This document shows, piece by piece, positions 7,920 to 16,602 of a stretch of DNA of 64,000 bases. The notes beneath the pieces are model-generated. The model ran no database searches. It was not told where the DNA came from and saw only the letters and a program-made list of their open reading frames with translations. This DNA comes from Psychrobacter sp. Pi2-1 (GTDB taxonomy: Bacteria > Pseudomonadota > Gammaproteobacteria > Pseudomonadales > Moraxellaceae). Both the position numbers and the translations under genes were made by a program. The stretch lies in contig NZ_CAJHBO010000001.1 of the NCBI RefSeq assembly GCF_904846645.1, positions 124,001 through 188,000 of the forward strand. Reading direction: 5' to 3'. How positions within the stretch are numbered: the first letter of the stretch is position 1; the number at the start of each line of letters is the position of its first letter.

Positions 7920-10520
7920 ATGAGTAGCACTTCATTGAACACAGAAAACAAAGGCAATTTGGTGGTGATTGGCAACGGTATGGTCGGTCATCATTTTATT
8001 GAACGAGCAATTGAGCAAGGGCTACACCAGCAATTTGACATTCATGTATTTGCTGAAGAAGATCGCCCTGCTTATGACCGTGTTTATTTGTCGAGCTACT
8101 TTGAACATAAAGATGCCAGTAAGCTGAACCTAGTAGATTTAACGGCTTATGAATTATCAAAAGTTAATTTGCATTTGAATCAGTGTATTGTAGATATTGA
8201 TTCGGCCAGTCAGCGTATTACTACTGAGGCAGGCGATATTATTGAATACTCTGAGTTGGTACTAGCGACGGGCTCATATCCTTTTGTACCGCCCATCCCA
8301 GGCCGCGAGCATCCGCACTGCCACGTATACCGTACCATTGCAGATTTAGATGATATTTTAGCAATTGCCGATCTGCCCACTGTTAAAAAAGGCGTGGTGG
8401 TTGGTGGTGGCTTACTGGGGCTTGAGGCCGCAAAAGCGCTCGTGACGCTAGGGCTTGATACTTATGTGGTCGAGTTCGCGCCGCAATTAATGGGCGTTCA
8501 GCTCGATGCCGCTGGCGGTGAGATCTTAAAGCGTAAAATAGAAGCACTGGGTGTCAAAGTACTGACAGGCAAAAACACCAAAGAGATTCTATCTAATACC
8601 GCATTTAACCCTGATGACTTCAGCAGTGATGATCAACATTTAACCATGGAGTTTACAGATGGCACCTCTCTAACAACCGATATGATTGTGTTTAGCGCCG
8701 GTATCAGGCCCCAAGATAGTCTCATTAAAAACAACCCCGAATGTGGTATTGAAATGGGCGGGCGTGGTGGCATCTTGATCAATGAGCAGTGCCGCACCAA
8801 TGTAGACCATGTTTATGCCGTGGGCGAATGCGCAGTATGGGACAACAAAGTATTTGGTCTGGTGGCTCCCGGTTACAACATGGCCAGTATCTGTGCCGCG
8901 CAAATCGCTGGTGACAGCAAGCAGACGTTTACGGGTGCTGACATGAGCACTAAGTTAAAACTGATGGGTGTTGATGTGGGTAGTATTGGCGACGCACATG
9001 GCTCAAGCGAGGGCAGCTTAAGCTACCTGTATCAAAATCCTGCTGAGGGCATTTATAAAAAACTGGTCACCACACCGGATAACAAACGCTTGCTTGGTGC
9101 TGTATTGGTCGGCGACACCGAAGACTATAACAACCTATTGCAATTGTATTTAAATGACATTGACCTACCTGCACATCCTGAAAGCCTGATATTACCCAAT
9201 GTCGAAAAACCCGTGATGGGCATCGACAATTTGCCAGATACCGCCACGATTTGCTCTTGTTATAACGTGACCAAAGGCGCTATCTGCTCGGCCGTCGAAA
9301 ACGGCGCATACTCTGTCAGCGATGTAAAAACCGTAACCAGTGCTGGGAGTGGCTGTGGCGGCTGTGCACCTATGGTCAAAGATACGGTCAGCTATCAACT
9401 CACCGCCATGGGCTTTGAAGTGAATAATGACTTATGTGAGCACTTTGCGTACTCTCGTCAAGATCTATATAGTCTGATTCGCGTGCACGGTATCAAAACC
9501 TTTGATGAGTTACTAACTGAACATGGTAGCGGTCATGGCTGTGAGATATGTAAACCAACAGTCGCCTCTATTCTGGCATCGTGCTGGAACGACTACGTAC
9601 TCAAAACCGAGCTAACACCACTACAGGACAGTAACGATTACTACTTAGGTAATATCCAAAAAGACGGCACTTATTCCGTCGTACCTCGTGTGCCGGGCGG
9701 TGAAATTACTGCAGACAAGCTCATCGTACTGGGTCAAGTGGCAAAACAGTTTAATTTGTACACCAAAATCACTGGTGGGATGCGGGTCGATCTGTTTGGC
9801 GCACGCATGGAGCAATTGCCTGATATTTGGACGCAACTGGTACAAGCCGGCTTTGAGACTGGCCATGCCTATGGTAAATCTTTACGTACTGTGAAATCTT
9901 GTATCGGTAATACCTGGTGTCGCTACGGCGTCGATGACAGTATTGGCCTCGCCTTGCGATTAGAGGATCGTTATAAAGGCGTGCGATCACCGCACAAAAT
10001 CAAGATGGGTGTGTCAGGCTGTATGCGCGAATGTGCGGAAGCGCAAAGTAAAGACTTTGGCATGATTGCGACTGAAAATGGCTGGAATCTATTTGTCTGC
10101 GGTAATGGCGGTATTACCCCGCGTCATGGCGAGCTGTTTGCCACGGATCTAGATACCGAAACCATGGTCAAATATATCGACCGCATCATCATGTTTTATA
10201 TCAAAACAGCGGATAAGCTACAGCGCACCTCAAAGTGGCGTGAAAGCTTAGATGGCGGGCTTGACTATCTAAAAGCCGTCATTATTGAAGACAGTTTAGG
10301 CATAGCAGATGAGCTCGAAGCACAAATGCAATTATTGGTCGACAATTACGTGTGTGAGTGGGCGGCGACGATTAACGACACCGAAAAACTCAAACGTTTC
10401 CGTCATTTTGTAAACAGTGAGAAAGGCGATGATAATGTCGTTTTCGTGACCGATCGTGAGCAGATTCGCCCAGCGACTGATGCGGAAAAAGCAACCATCA
10501 ACCTGGTTGAATTGGCCTAG
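7920..10520 (+). CDS. nirB: Nitrite reductase (NADH) large subunit
   Basis: A cytoplasmic siroheme enzyme that reduces nitrite to ammonium with NADH. The 866 residues fit the family length. The order is a FAD/NAD(P)-binding reductase half (VIGNGMVG; VVGGGLLGLEAA), a BFD-like [2Fe-2S] domain with CSCYN and GCGGC (about 443-490), then the sulfite/nitrite reductase half. That half carries CIGNTWC (near 660) and SGCMREC (near 700), which supply the siroheme and [4Fe-4S] cysteines. The start follows AAGGACA by a few bases. The gene is divergent from the nitrate porter operon and followed by nirD after 164 bp. A terminator-like hairpin lies directly after the stop, which is unusual for a nirBD operon. 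Confidence 0.97.
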   Translation: MSSTSLNTENKGNLVVIGNGMVGHHFIERAIEQGLHQQFDIHVFAEEDRPAYDRVYLSSYFEHKDASKLNLVDLTAYELSKVNLHLNQCIVDIDSASQRITTEAGDIIEYSELVLATGSYPFVPPIPGREHPHCHVYRTIADLDDILAIADLPTVKKGVVVGGGLLGLEAAKALVTLGLDTYVVEFAPQLMGVQLDAAGGEILKRKIEALGVKVLTGKNTKEILSNTAFNPDDFSSDDQHLTMEFTDGTSLTTDMIVFSAGIRPQDSLIKNNPECGIEMGGRGGILINEQCRTNVDHVYAVGECAVWDNKVFGLVAPGYNMASICAAQIAGDSKQTFTGADMSTKLKLMGVDVGSIGDAHGSSEGSLSYLYQNPAEGIYKKLVTTPDNKRLLGAVLVGDTEDYNNLLQLYLNDIDLPAHPESLILPNVEKPVMGIDNLPDTATICSCYNVTKGAICSAVENGAYSVSDVKTVTSAGSGCGGCAPMVKDTVSYQLTAMGFEVNNDLCEHFAYSRQDLYSLIRVHGIKTFDELLTEHGSGHGCEICKPTVASILASCWNDYVLKTELTPLQDSNDYYLGNIQKDGTYSVVPRVPGGEITADKLIVLGQVAKQFNLYTKITGGMRVDLFGARMEQLPDIWTQLVQAGFETGHAYGKSLRTVKSCIGNTWCRYGVDDSIGLALRLEDRYKGVRSPHKIKMGVSGCMRECAEAQSKDFGMIATENGWNLFVCGNGGITPRHGELFATDLDTETMVKYIDRIIMFYIKTADKLQRTSKWRESLDGGLDYLKAVIIEDSLGIADELEAQMQLLVDNYVCEWAATINDTEKLKRFRHFVNSEKGDDNVVFVTDREQIRPATDAEKATINLVELA

Positions 10521-10529
10521 CCAATGATA

Positions 10530-10564
10530 AGTGCCTTGTTAGTTATCACAAAAAGCAAGGCGCT
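10530..10564 (+). terminator. Terminator-like hairpin between nirB and nirD
   Basis: AGTGCCTTG (10530-10538) pairs with CAAGGCGCT (10556-10564), a nine-pair stem with one G-T pair, followed at once by ATTTTTT. It begins ten bases after the nirB stop. It has every appearance of an intrinsic terminator or partial attenuator, although nirD follows on the same strand. Confidence 0.75.
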
Positions 10565-10684
10565 ATTTTTTGACTCATGTTCCTAGACTCATTTTTCTCA
10601 AATCACGTTTTATAACTTGCAGCTTGTCACTCATGATTTACCACTCATACAGAGCAATATTATCATCATTAAGGATACCGCCTC

Positions 10685-11035
10685 ATGAACCAACAGACCA
10701 TTTGCACACTTGACGATATCATCCCTGAAACCGGTGTCTGCGCCCTGATAGATGGCAAACAAATTGCTATTTTTCGTACCAAACAGAACGATTTATTTGC
10801 TCTTGATAACTACGACCCATTTAGTCAGGCCAATGTATTGTCTCGGGGGTTGATTGGTGGCACCACGATTACAGATGATGCAGGAATAGCAAAAGAAGTG
10901 CTTTATGTGGCCTCACCTATCTATAAGCAGCGCTTTAATCTTGCTACTGGTCAGTGTCTAGATGATGAAAGTATCGTGCTTAACACCTATAAGTTCGAAC
11001 TTGACGGAAATAATGTGGTGGCAACATATGAATAA
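10685..11035 (+). CDS. nirD: Nitrite reductase (NAD(P)H) small subunit
   Basis: A 116-residue Rieske-fold accessory subunit of the NirB nitrite reductase. The fold is recognisable from the DNYDPFSQANVLSRG segment. As usual for NirD, it lacks the Cys/His pairs that would bind a [2Fe-2S] cluster, so it is a structural or assembly subunit and not an electron carrier. The start follows AAGGATA. It is separated from nirB by 164 bp with a strong hairpin and may have its own promoter in that gap. A perfect terminator follows the gene. Confidence 0.94.
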   Translation: MNQQTICTLDDIIPETGVCALIDGKQIAIFRTKQNDLFALDNYDPFSQANVLSRGLIGGTTITDDAGIAKEVLYVASPIYKQRFNLATGQCLDDESIVLNTYKFELDGNNVVATYE

Positions 11036-11088
11036 TAAGAGACGTTATCTCTAATTTGATAGGTCGTTAATAATTGCTCTACTAACCT

Positions 11089-11125
11089 AAAACATCCTTT
11101 GAACCTCGGATTCAAAGGATGTTTT
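11089..11125 (+). terminator. Intrinsic terminator after nirD
   Basis: A perfect 15-base inverted repeat, AAAACATCCTTTGAA (11089-11103) and its complement (11111-11125), encloses a seven-base loop and is followed by ATTTTT. It lies about 50 bases after the nirD stop. The A-rich left arm means it could also work for the convergent esterase locus. Confidence 0.9.
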
Positions 11126-11163
11126 ATTTTTGACAACTACGCTGAAACACCATGATCGATGCT

Positions 11164-12738
11164 TTAGAACGAATAATCTTTCCACAACACTCTAACGTCT
11201 CGCTCAGGGTCTTTAACAACTTCAGAATCAGTATCAAATACCATTGTTGCTCGATCTGCTAGTCGATAGTTATCCCATGGTGCTTGTCCAGAACGAGCAA
11301 ACTCGATCCAGTTTTGATGCATGGTATCGGCAAGCTTTTGCAATGGTTGATCGCCAACAAAGCTTTTGGCTTGCTCACTATCAAGAGCGTTAAAAGTAAA
11401 AGGTACATCCACAAAATGCGCGGCGCCTAACTTTCCATCAAAGGCTGGTGAAAACCACGAAAAGTTATAATGCCAGACTTTATTGCCGTTGTTAACCAAG
11501 TGCTCAGCAATATGGACTGCAGGCATCCGAAAGGTATAATCAGACTGAATGTCAGCAAAGCTATCGCCAATAGATTTTTCATTCTTAATTGGTGCGTAAA
11601 CATTATGCGATGCACCATTCAAAGATAAATCACTCAACAACTGAGATCTTTGTGTTGCAGGAATTTGGTCGATAGCACCGCCTGGAACATAATACAGTCT
11701 AGCTTCTTGATCCGTACTACCCACGATAACGGAAATGGCTGGATCTGTATTGTTCGCCAAATCTCTCATAGGTGACTCTTTAATGACATCTCCGTCAGCG
11801 ACAGGTAAAAATGCTGTTCCGCCCCAAGACATCATGCCCCACTGGTCTCGATTCTTTATAGTGTTACCAATATCAATAACTTCAGTGACTAACGTTTCAA
11901 GAGGAATTTGAGAGATATCGCTTATCGTTGCTGATACACCCAGCTCTTTGGCAAAAGTTTGGCTAACTCGATCTGCTTGCTCCATGGTCATGAATTGCAT
12001 TGGTGGGCTCTGCATGATTGCTTGTTGAAAGAGACCTTTTGCCTTATCTGTACCCAAAAGTATGGCAACGCTTTCAGCACCTGCTGATTGACCGAACAAA
12101 GTAACGTTCTCTGGATTACCGCCAAAATTGGCAATGTTTTTCTGTACCCATTGTAGTGCCGCAATTTGATCGAGAATACCTCTATTATCTGGCGCACCAT
12201 CTAAATGCATAAACCCATCCACACCAACTCGATAATTCACAGTGACGACAATCGCGTCATTTTTTGCAAAGCTAGTACCGTTGTACGTCTCTTCTCCTGC
12301 ATCTGCCCGAATAAAAGCGCCACCTGGTATCCAAACCATTACAGGTAGCTGCTTATTTGATTGTAGAGCAGCTGTTGGCGCCCATATGTTTAATGTAAGG
12401 TCTCCTGCAGCACCGACAAGCTCAACCGTCTGCTCTCTGCCTGGCTGCGGAACTGGCGCTGTTTTTTTTGTGGCGTCCAAGACTCCTTCCTACTTTTCAT
12501 ACGCCTGAGGAGCTTTAAACCTACGCGCTTTTGTAAAAGGATCATGAGCATAAGGAATACCATAAAATGACGTAACGTCGGCATCCACTTTACCTTGAAC
12601 GTCGCCTTGATGAATAGAAACCGTCATCTGTTGTCCTTCTATATCGTTATTCGCTGCAAATGAAGACGCCATATTAAAGCTTAAAATTATGACTGTCGCT
12701 TTGCAAAACCTTTTTACCATATGGTTCAAAGCCATCAT
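11164..12738 (-). pseudogene. Type B carboxylesterase interrupted by an in-frame amber codon
   Basis: An alpha/beta-hydrolase of the carboxylesterase type B family, about 524 codons in one uninterrupted frame except for a single TAG at 12490-12492. Codons 1-82 carry a signal peptide (ending near SSFAAN) and the conserved GIPYAHDP and RRFKAPQ segment. After the stop the frame continues EGV LDATKK, exactly where family members have a Trp-containing linker (typically WxGVxDATK), so the stop most simply replaces TGG. The downstream part is intact, with the nucleophile in GQSAG, the acid near STDQEAR and the histidine in AAHFVDVPF. A 438-codon frame could restart at TTG 12480, but it would lack the signal peptide and has no clear ribosome site. 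It is either a recent pseudogene, a sequencing error, or read through by an amber suppressor. Confidence 0.85.
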
Positions 12739-12944
12739 TATGATTCCTTTTTTTGTTTACTTGTCTTTCTTATTAGAGTGGAAAAGTGGATACCCAACCT
12801 GAAGCTTACTGTTGCTTAGAATAATACCGTGCTCTGACCAAAGTTTTTATAAGATAAACGTAAGGGTTTTATAACGTTATGGTGAGCTTATATACGACTA
12901 GAAAATTCAGACTAACGATTTGAGATGAAATTAAAAAGTAATAT

Positions 12945-13772
12945 CTAACCAAACTGAAAAGCAGACAATTGCGTTTTTAGCACTTGCTGGGAGTAAATCT
13001 TGTGCCCTTTGTCACATCCTGCTGCACCCACCGCTATCATAAGCGGTAACAAATGCTCCTCTGCCCCTAATGGATGTGAGTCAAGCGCGTGAGGAGCATT
13101 TTTCCAATTGGTCAATGCCGCAAGTCGCTTATTCGAGTCTACTGATTCTAAAGTATTCGTTAGCCATTCATCAAAACGCTCTGACGGTTCAGTAAAACTG
13201 GTATCGCCATAACCGCGCATATTATGAAAGCTCATGCCGCTACCGACGATTAGCACACCCTCTGTACGCAGTGACGCCAATGCCTGACCAGCATCTAAAT
13301 GCGCTTGTGGGTCTAAATCATGACGCAAGGATAGTTGGACCACTGGAATATCCGCCTCAGGGAACATTAGCTTAAGCGGTATAAATACCCCATGATCAAA
13401 ACCGCGCTCCGCATCTTGTTGATTACCTACCTCTGCCTCTGTCAGTAGCCGGCTGACTTGCTCTGCCAATGCTGGCGCGCCTAAGGCTGGATAAGTCAAA
13501 CTATAAGTATGCTCAGGAAAGCCATAATAATCATAAATGAGATCAGGTTGCTTGCCAGCGGTAATACTAAATTCAGCCGTCTGCCAATGCGCACTAATGA
13601 TTAAGATAGCCTTTGGCCGCTCAGGCAAACGAGCAGAAATACTTTTTAAAAACATTGCCATCTCATACCACATATCCGCTGGTTGCCAATCCATAAAAAA
13701 ACAAGGCCCTGCGCCATGCGGTATAAAAAGTACAGGCTGACTGACTGGCTCATTAGATAAAAGTGTTGTCAT
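12945..13772 (-). CDS. ygiD: DODA-type extradiol dioxygenase family protein
   Basis: A 275-residue member of the LigB/DODA class III extradiol ring-cleavage family, related to E. coli YgiD (zinc- or iron-dependent DOPA dioxygenase). Candidate metal-binding residues are in FIPHGAGP near the N-terminus, in SAHWQT, in FDHGVFIPL and in SHPLGAEEH near the C-terminus. The length matches the family. It lies downstream of a DoxX gene on the same strand with an 88-bp gap and probably shares its promoter. A LysR gene starts divergently upstream of DoxX. The natural substrate is unknown; many homologues in aerobic bacteria are assumed to act on catecholic compounds. Confidence 0.88.
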   Translation of the reverse strand: MTTLLSNEPVSQPVLFIPHGAGPCFFMDWQPADMWYEMAMFLKSISARLPERPKAILIISAHWQTAEFSITAGKQPDLIYDYYGFPEHTYSLTYPALGAPALAEQVSRLLTEAEVGNQQDAERGFDHGVFIPLKLMFPEADIPVVQLSLRHDLDPQAHLDAGQALASLRTEGVLIVGSGMSFHNMRGYGDTSFTEPSERFDEWLTNTLESVDSNKRLAALTNWKNAPHALDSHPLGAEEHLLPLMIAVGAAGCDKGHKIYSQQVLKTQLSAFQFG

Positions 13773-13860
13773 AACTTTCCCCTTGTTGCTTGTCTTAAAT
13801 GGCTATTTTCAAATGGCTCTATTCAGTAAAATTGAATGACCCCATTTACAACTATAAAAC

Positions 13861-14307
13861 CTAGTCTAATTTTTCTGATAATACCTTATCCATACTGAGG
13901 GAGCCGCCACCTTGAATAGCTAGGGCAAGCGCAGCTACCATCAATGTTAGCGCGTATTCATAACCACCATTATCAGCAAATAGCCCATTGCTAATATGGA
14001 CAGAAAAAATAGCCACTAACATGGTAAAGGCTGCGGCTAAAGCGGCTGGTCTGGTTAGCAGGCCTAACACCAGAGCCAGACCACCGAAGAACTCAGCACC
14101 ACCTGCTAGTATCGCCATTAAATAGCCAGGCTCCATACCCATACTGCTTAACCATTGAGCCGTACCTGCTAGCCCATTACCACCAAACCAGCCAAATAGC
14201 TTCTGGGCGCCATGGGCTGCTAAAATCAGGCCAACGGGTACACGAAGCACTAAGGCCGCTGCTCCAGCTTTTGATGACAAGATAGTATCTAATAGTGATG
14301 ATTTCAT
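13861..14307 (-). CDS. DoxX family membrane protein
   Basis: A 148-residue inner-membrane protein with about four hydrophobic helices and the DoxX hallmark segment LILAAHGAQKLFGWFGG in the first half. DoxX-family proteins accompany redox or quinone-related enzymes, and their biochemical role is mostly unresolved. It is the first gene of a two-gene unit with the DODA-type dioxygenase. It is divergent from a LysR regulator whose start lies 161 bp away. The start has a TGGAG-like ribosome site a few bases upstream on the minus strand. Confidence 0.9.
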   Translation of the reverse strand: MKSSLLDTILSSKAGAAALVLRVPVGLILAAHGAQKLFGWFGGNGLAGTAQWLSSMGMEPGYLMAILAGGAEFFGGLALVLGLLTRPAALAAAFTMLVAIFSVHISNGLFADNGGYEYALTLMVAALALAIQGGGSLSMDKVLSEKLD

Positions 14308-14468
14308 TGATGCTTACTCCATAAGGTATGATTAGAATAAATAGTGTCGAAAATGATATAAGCACACTTTACTATCAACGCTATAAAAGAGTAAGCTCAT
14401 TTATATTGAATAATTATCAACATAATGTTTATAATGAATTTGATATCGAGAGAATGATAGGGACAGAT

Positions 14469-15395
14469 ATGGATAGAATCGATGCCATGCGCGCTTTTGT
14501 CGCAGTAGTGACAGAAGGCAGCTTTAGTAAAGCGGCTATTACGATGCAGCTCTCGCCGCAGCTAGTAAGCAAGTATGTAGCAAAGCTAGAGGAGGAACTA
14601 CATACTCGCCTGCTCAACCGTACTACACGCAAAGTCAGCCTGACAGAAGCTGGCAGTCAATATTTTACGCATGCGCAGCAGATTTTATTGAGTATTGATG
14701 AGATGGCATCGCAGTTAGGCGGCTTACAGCAGCATCCCAAAGGCGTCTTGCGAATCAGTGCGCCCGTCTCCTTTGCCTTAAAGCATATGGCAAAACTCAT
14801 CACTGATTTTCAGGCGCGCTACCCCTCAGTTACCGTTGATCTGCAGTTGAGTGATCGAAAAGTAGATATCGTTGAAGAAGGGTTTGATATTGCCCTGCGT
14901 ATCGGACAGCTCCAAAGCTCATCGCTTATCGCCAAGCAGATTGCTCCGATTCGCGTGGTATTATGCGCCTCGCCCGAGTACCTCAAAGCTCATGGCACAC
15001 CTAAGCAGCTTGAGGATTTAGAGTCGCATCGCTATTTGCATTATAGCTATATGAATGTAGAAACTAAGGGTCAAATCTACAAATACCTAAAGACCAAACA
15101 ATTCAAAGAACATAGCGTTTTTCATAGTAATAATGGCGACGTACTCGTTGAAGCAGCTATTGCAGGCGGAGGATTGATATTACAGCCGACTTTTATTGCT
15201 AGTGAAGCGTTGAGCTCTGGCAAGTTGGTCGTAGTGTTGCCAGAATATGAACCTAGCCCTTTAGGCTTGTATGCTGTCTACGCCCATAGAAAACTACTAC
15301 CTCACAAAGTCAGATGCTTTATCGACTTTATGACCAACTACTATGGCACGCCGCCGTACTGGGATGAGAATATAGCTTTAAATATAGAAACATAA
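14469..15395 (+). CDS. LysR-family transcriptional regulator
   Basis: A regulator of about 308 residues. The winged helix-turn-helix occupies the first 60 residues (MDRIDAMRAFVAVVTEGSFSK onward, with the recognition region MQLSPQLVSKYVAKLEEEL). A substrate-binding domain follows. The frame is open from 14328, but the added 47 residues precede the usual LysR start. The ATG at 14469 has AGGGA six bases upstream and is chosen. It is divergent from the DoxX/dioxygenase pair, the classic LysR arrangement, so control of that pair is likely. The effector is unknown. Confidence 0.9.
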   Translation: MDRIDAMRAFVAVVTEGSFSKAAITMQLSPQLVSKYVAKLEEELHTRLLNRTTRKVSLTEAGSQYFTHAQQILLSIDEMASQLGGLQQHPKGVLRISAPVSFALKHMAKLITDFQARYPSVTVDLQLSDRKVDIVEEGFDIALRIGQLQSSSLIAKQIAPIRVVLCASPEYLKAHGTPKQLEDLESHRYLHYSYMNVETKGQIYKYLKTKQFKEHSVFHSNNGDVLVEAAIAGGGLILQPTFIASEALSSGKLVVVLPEYEPSPLGLYAVYAHRKLLPHKVRCFIDFMTNYYGTPPYWDENIALNIET

Positions 15396-15463
15396 AAAAA
15401 GCTACGATACATTATGTCTCGTAACTTTCGGTTTAAGCAAACTTAAGCGAGCTGATTTGATAA

Positions 15464-16177
15464 TCAGATCCAACCTTCTTCCAATAGATGCTCAGTATTG
15501 CTGATTTTAAAATCATTGCATAAGTCATAGAATGCCATTGGGTCTTCAACATTATCGAGTAATTCTCGTTTATGCAGTGCCACAAACAGCGCCAACGCAT
15601 ATGCTGCACTATGGATAGATTTTTTAGGATTAAAGGTAATATCAGTAAATCCCTGATATTGAATCACTTCTTCATGTAGCTGAGGGTTTTGCTTGAGCGC
15701 ATTCACGTACAGCCAATCATAAAATGTCGTTAACGGCTCTACGCCCCATTCCATACCAAAATAGTTGTAACCAATGAGTTCGCCCGAGGTCATCAATCGC
15801 TCATCTTTTCGGGCTTGTCTTGGCGCTACTGTTAGCAAATCTGTATAAGGACCACCATCTTCAAAGACCATACTGGCTTGAAAAGCATTTTCGACACTAT
15901 ATGGATTTCCATCATGCTCATCGGTAATTTTTAAGCTAAACGGGCTTAGCGGAAAACTCAGCTTATTACCAGATTTGCTAGACAGCTCTAATACATGCTT
16001 AAATCCATACTTTTTGCGAATGACTTGTTGTAAGTCATTGATGGACTTTTTCTTTTGTCTGGTCGCAAATCCCACATGCCGCTCAAACATAACCATATCC
16101 GTTTTTACCAAATTGTCACTGTTGACTTTTGGCATGAATACGGGTCTTTGTTCTATCGTATTTGGTACTTCTTCCAT
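15464..16177 (-). CDS. NADAR/DUF6977-like protein resembling the DarT1-associated antitoxin
   Basis: About 237 residues. It shows the pattern I associate with the DarT1-linked NADAR antitoxin family: an RPVFMPK start, a FERHVGFATRQKKKSI segment, LELSSKS, then SVENAFQASMVFEDGG (94-109), RKDERLMTSGELIGY and TTFYDWLYVNAL. NADAR enzymes remove ADP-ribose, and in DarT1/DarG1 pairs they reverse guanosine modification of DNA. No DarT-like toxin frame is seen on either side; the neighbours are a LysR gene and a copper ATPase. It may therefore be an orphan antitoxin, an anti-phage remnant, or a housekeeping ADP-ribose processing enzyme. The start at 16177 follows AAGGCA; the frame extends to 16240. 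The family call rests on pattern memory and not on a search. Confidence 0.7.
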   Translation of the reverse strand: MEEVPNTIEQRPVFMPKVNSDNLVKTDMVMFERHVGFATRQKKKSINDLQQVIRKKYGFKHVLELSSKSGNKLSFPLSPFSLKITDEHDGNPYSVENAFQASMVFEDGGPYTDLLTVAPRQARKDERLMTSGELIGYNYFGMEWGVEPLTTFYDWLYVNALKQNPQLHEEVIQYQGFTDITFNPKKSIHSAAYALALFVALHKRELLDNVEDPMAFYDLCNDFKISNTEHLLEEGWI

Positions 16178-16602
16178 AGTGATGTGCCTTAATATCAATG
16201 GTCTTGTATAAATGTTTTGTGTTAACGGTGCTGATATCACCTGCTATTGACGGCGCACTCTGTCATTGATAGCCGCGTTTCTTATTATTATTGTTTTATT
16301 CGCTAGCAGCCAAATACAGTGAATTGATCGAGAGTTATCAAACCCTATCAGCGCTCGCTGGGCAGTTTATCTTATTATCAGCCATTTATCCTGCCCTATT
16401 TTAGAATTAATGCCGCCATACCTTCAACAATAAACCATAATCGAGCTATTTTGAACTTAACGATAAGTATAAGACGCTACTATAAACAGGTTTAAAAGTA
16501 TTATAGAAATACGCTTGACCTTACCATGATGTCAACCTATATGCTGTCGCTATAGATTTGAAAATAAGATTAAAAATATAGTTAAAAACGACAGAGGTTG
16601 TT
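16178..16602. other. Intergenic region upstream of copA
   Basis: About 425 bp between the divergent NADAR-like gene and copA. The part nearest copA holds the MerR-type promoter described separately. The rest (about 16240-16500) is AT-rich and shows no credible gene, structured RNA or repeat. A 99-codon minus-strand frame running into copA is a shadow. Confidence 0.5.
16515..16545 (+). promoter_or_regulatory. CueR-type promoter of copA (19-bp spacer)
   Basis: The -35 element TTGACC (16515-16520) and -10 element TATGCT (16540-16545) are 19 bp apart. This overlong spacing is characteristic of promoters activated by MerR-family proteins through DNA untwisting. The spacer holds an imperfect dyad (CCTTACCAT against ATGTCAACC). 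The promoter lies 57 bp before copA, with cueR downstream in the same locus, which supports copper-responsive control. Confidence 0.72.

Noticed and set aside
12490..12738. 82-codon frame as an independent small secreted protein
   Set aside because: Its sequence continues in the same frame after one stop codon into the esterase, so it is the N-terminus of that gene.
15390..15435. Possible terminator after the LysR gene near 15395
   Set aside because: The pairing is short and mismatched, and no T-run follows.
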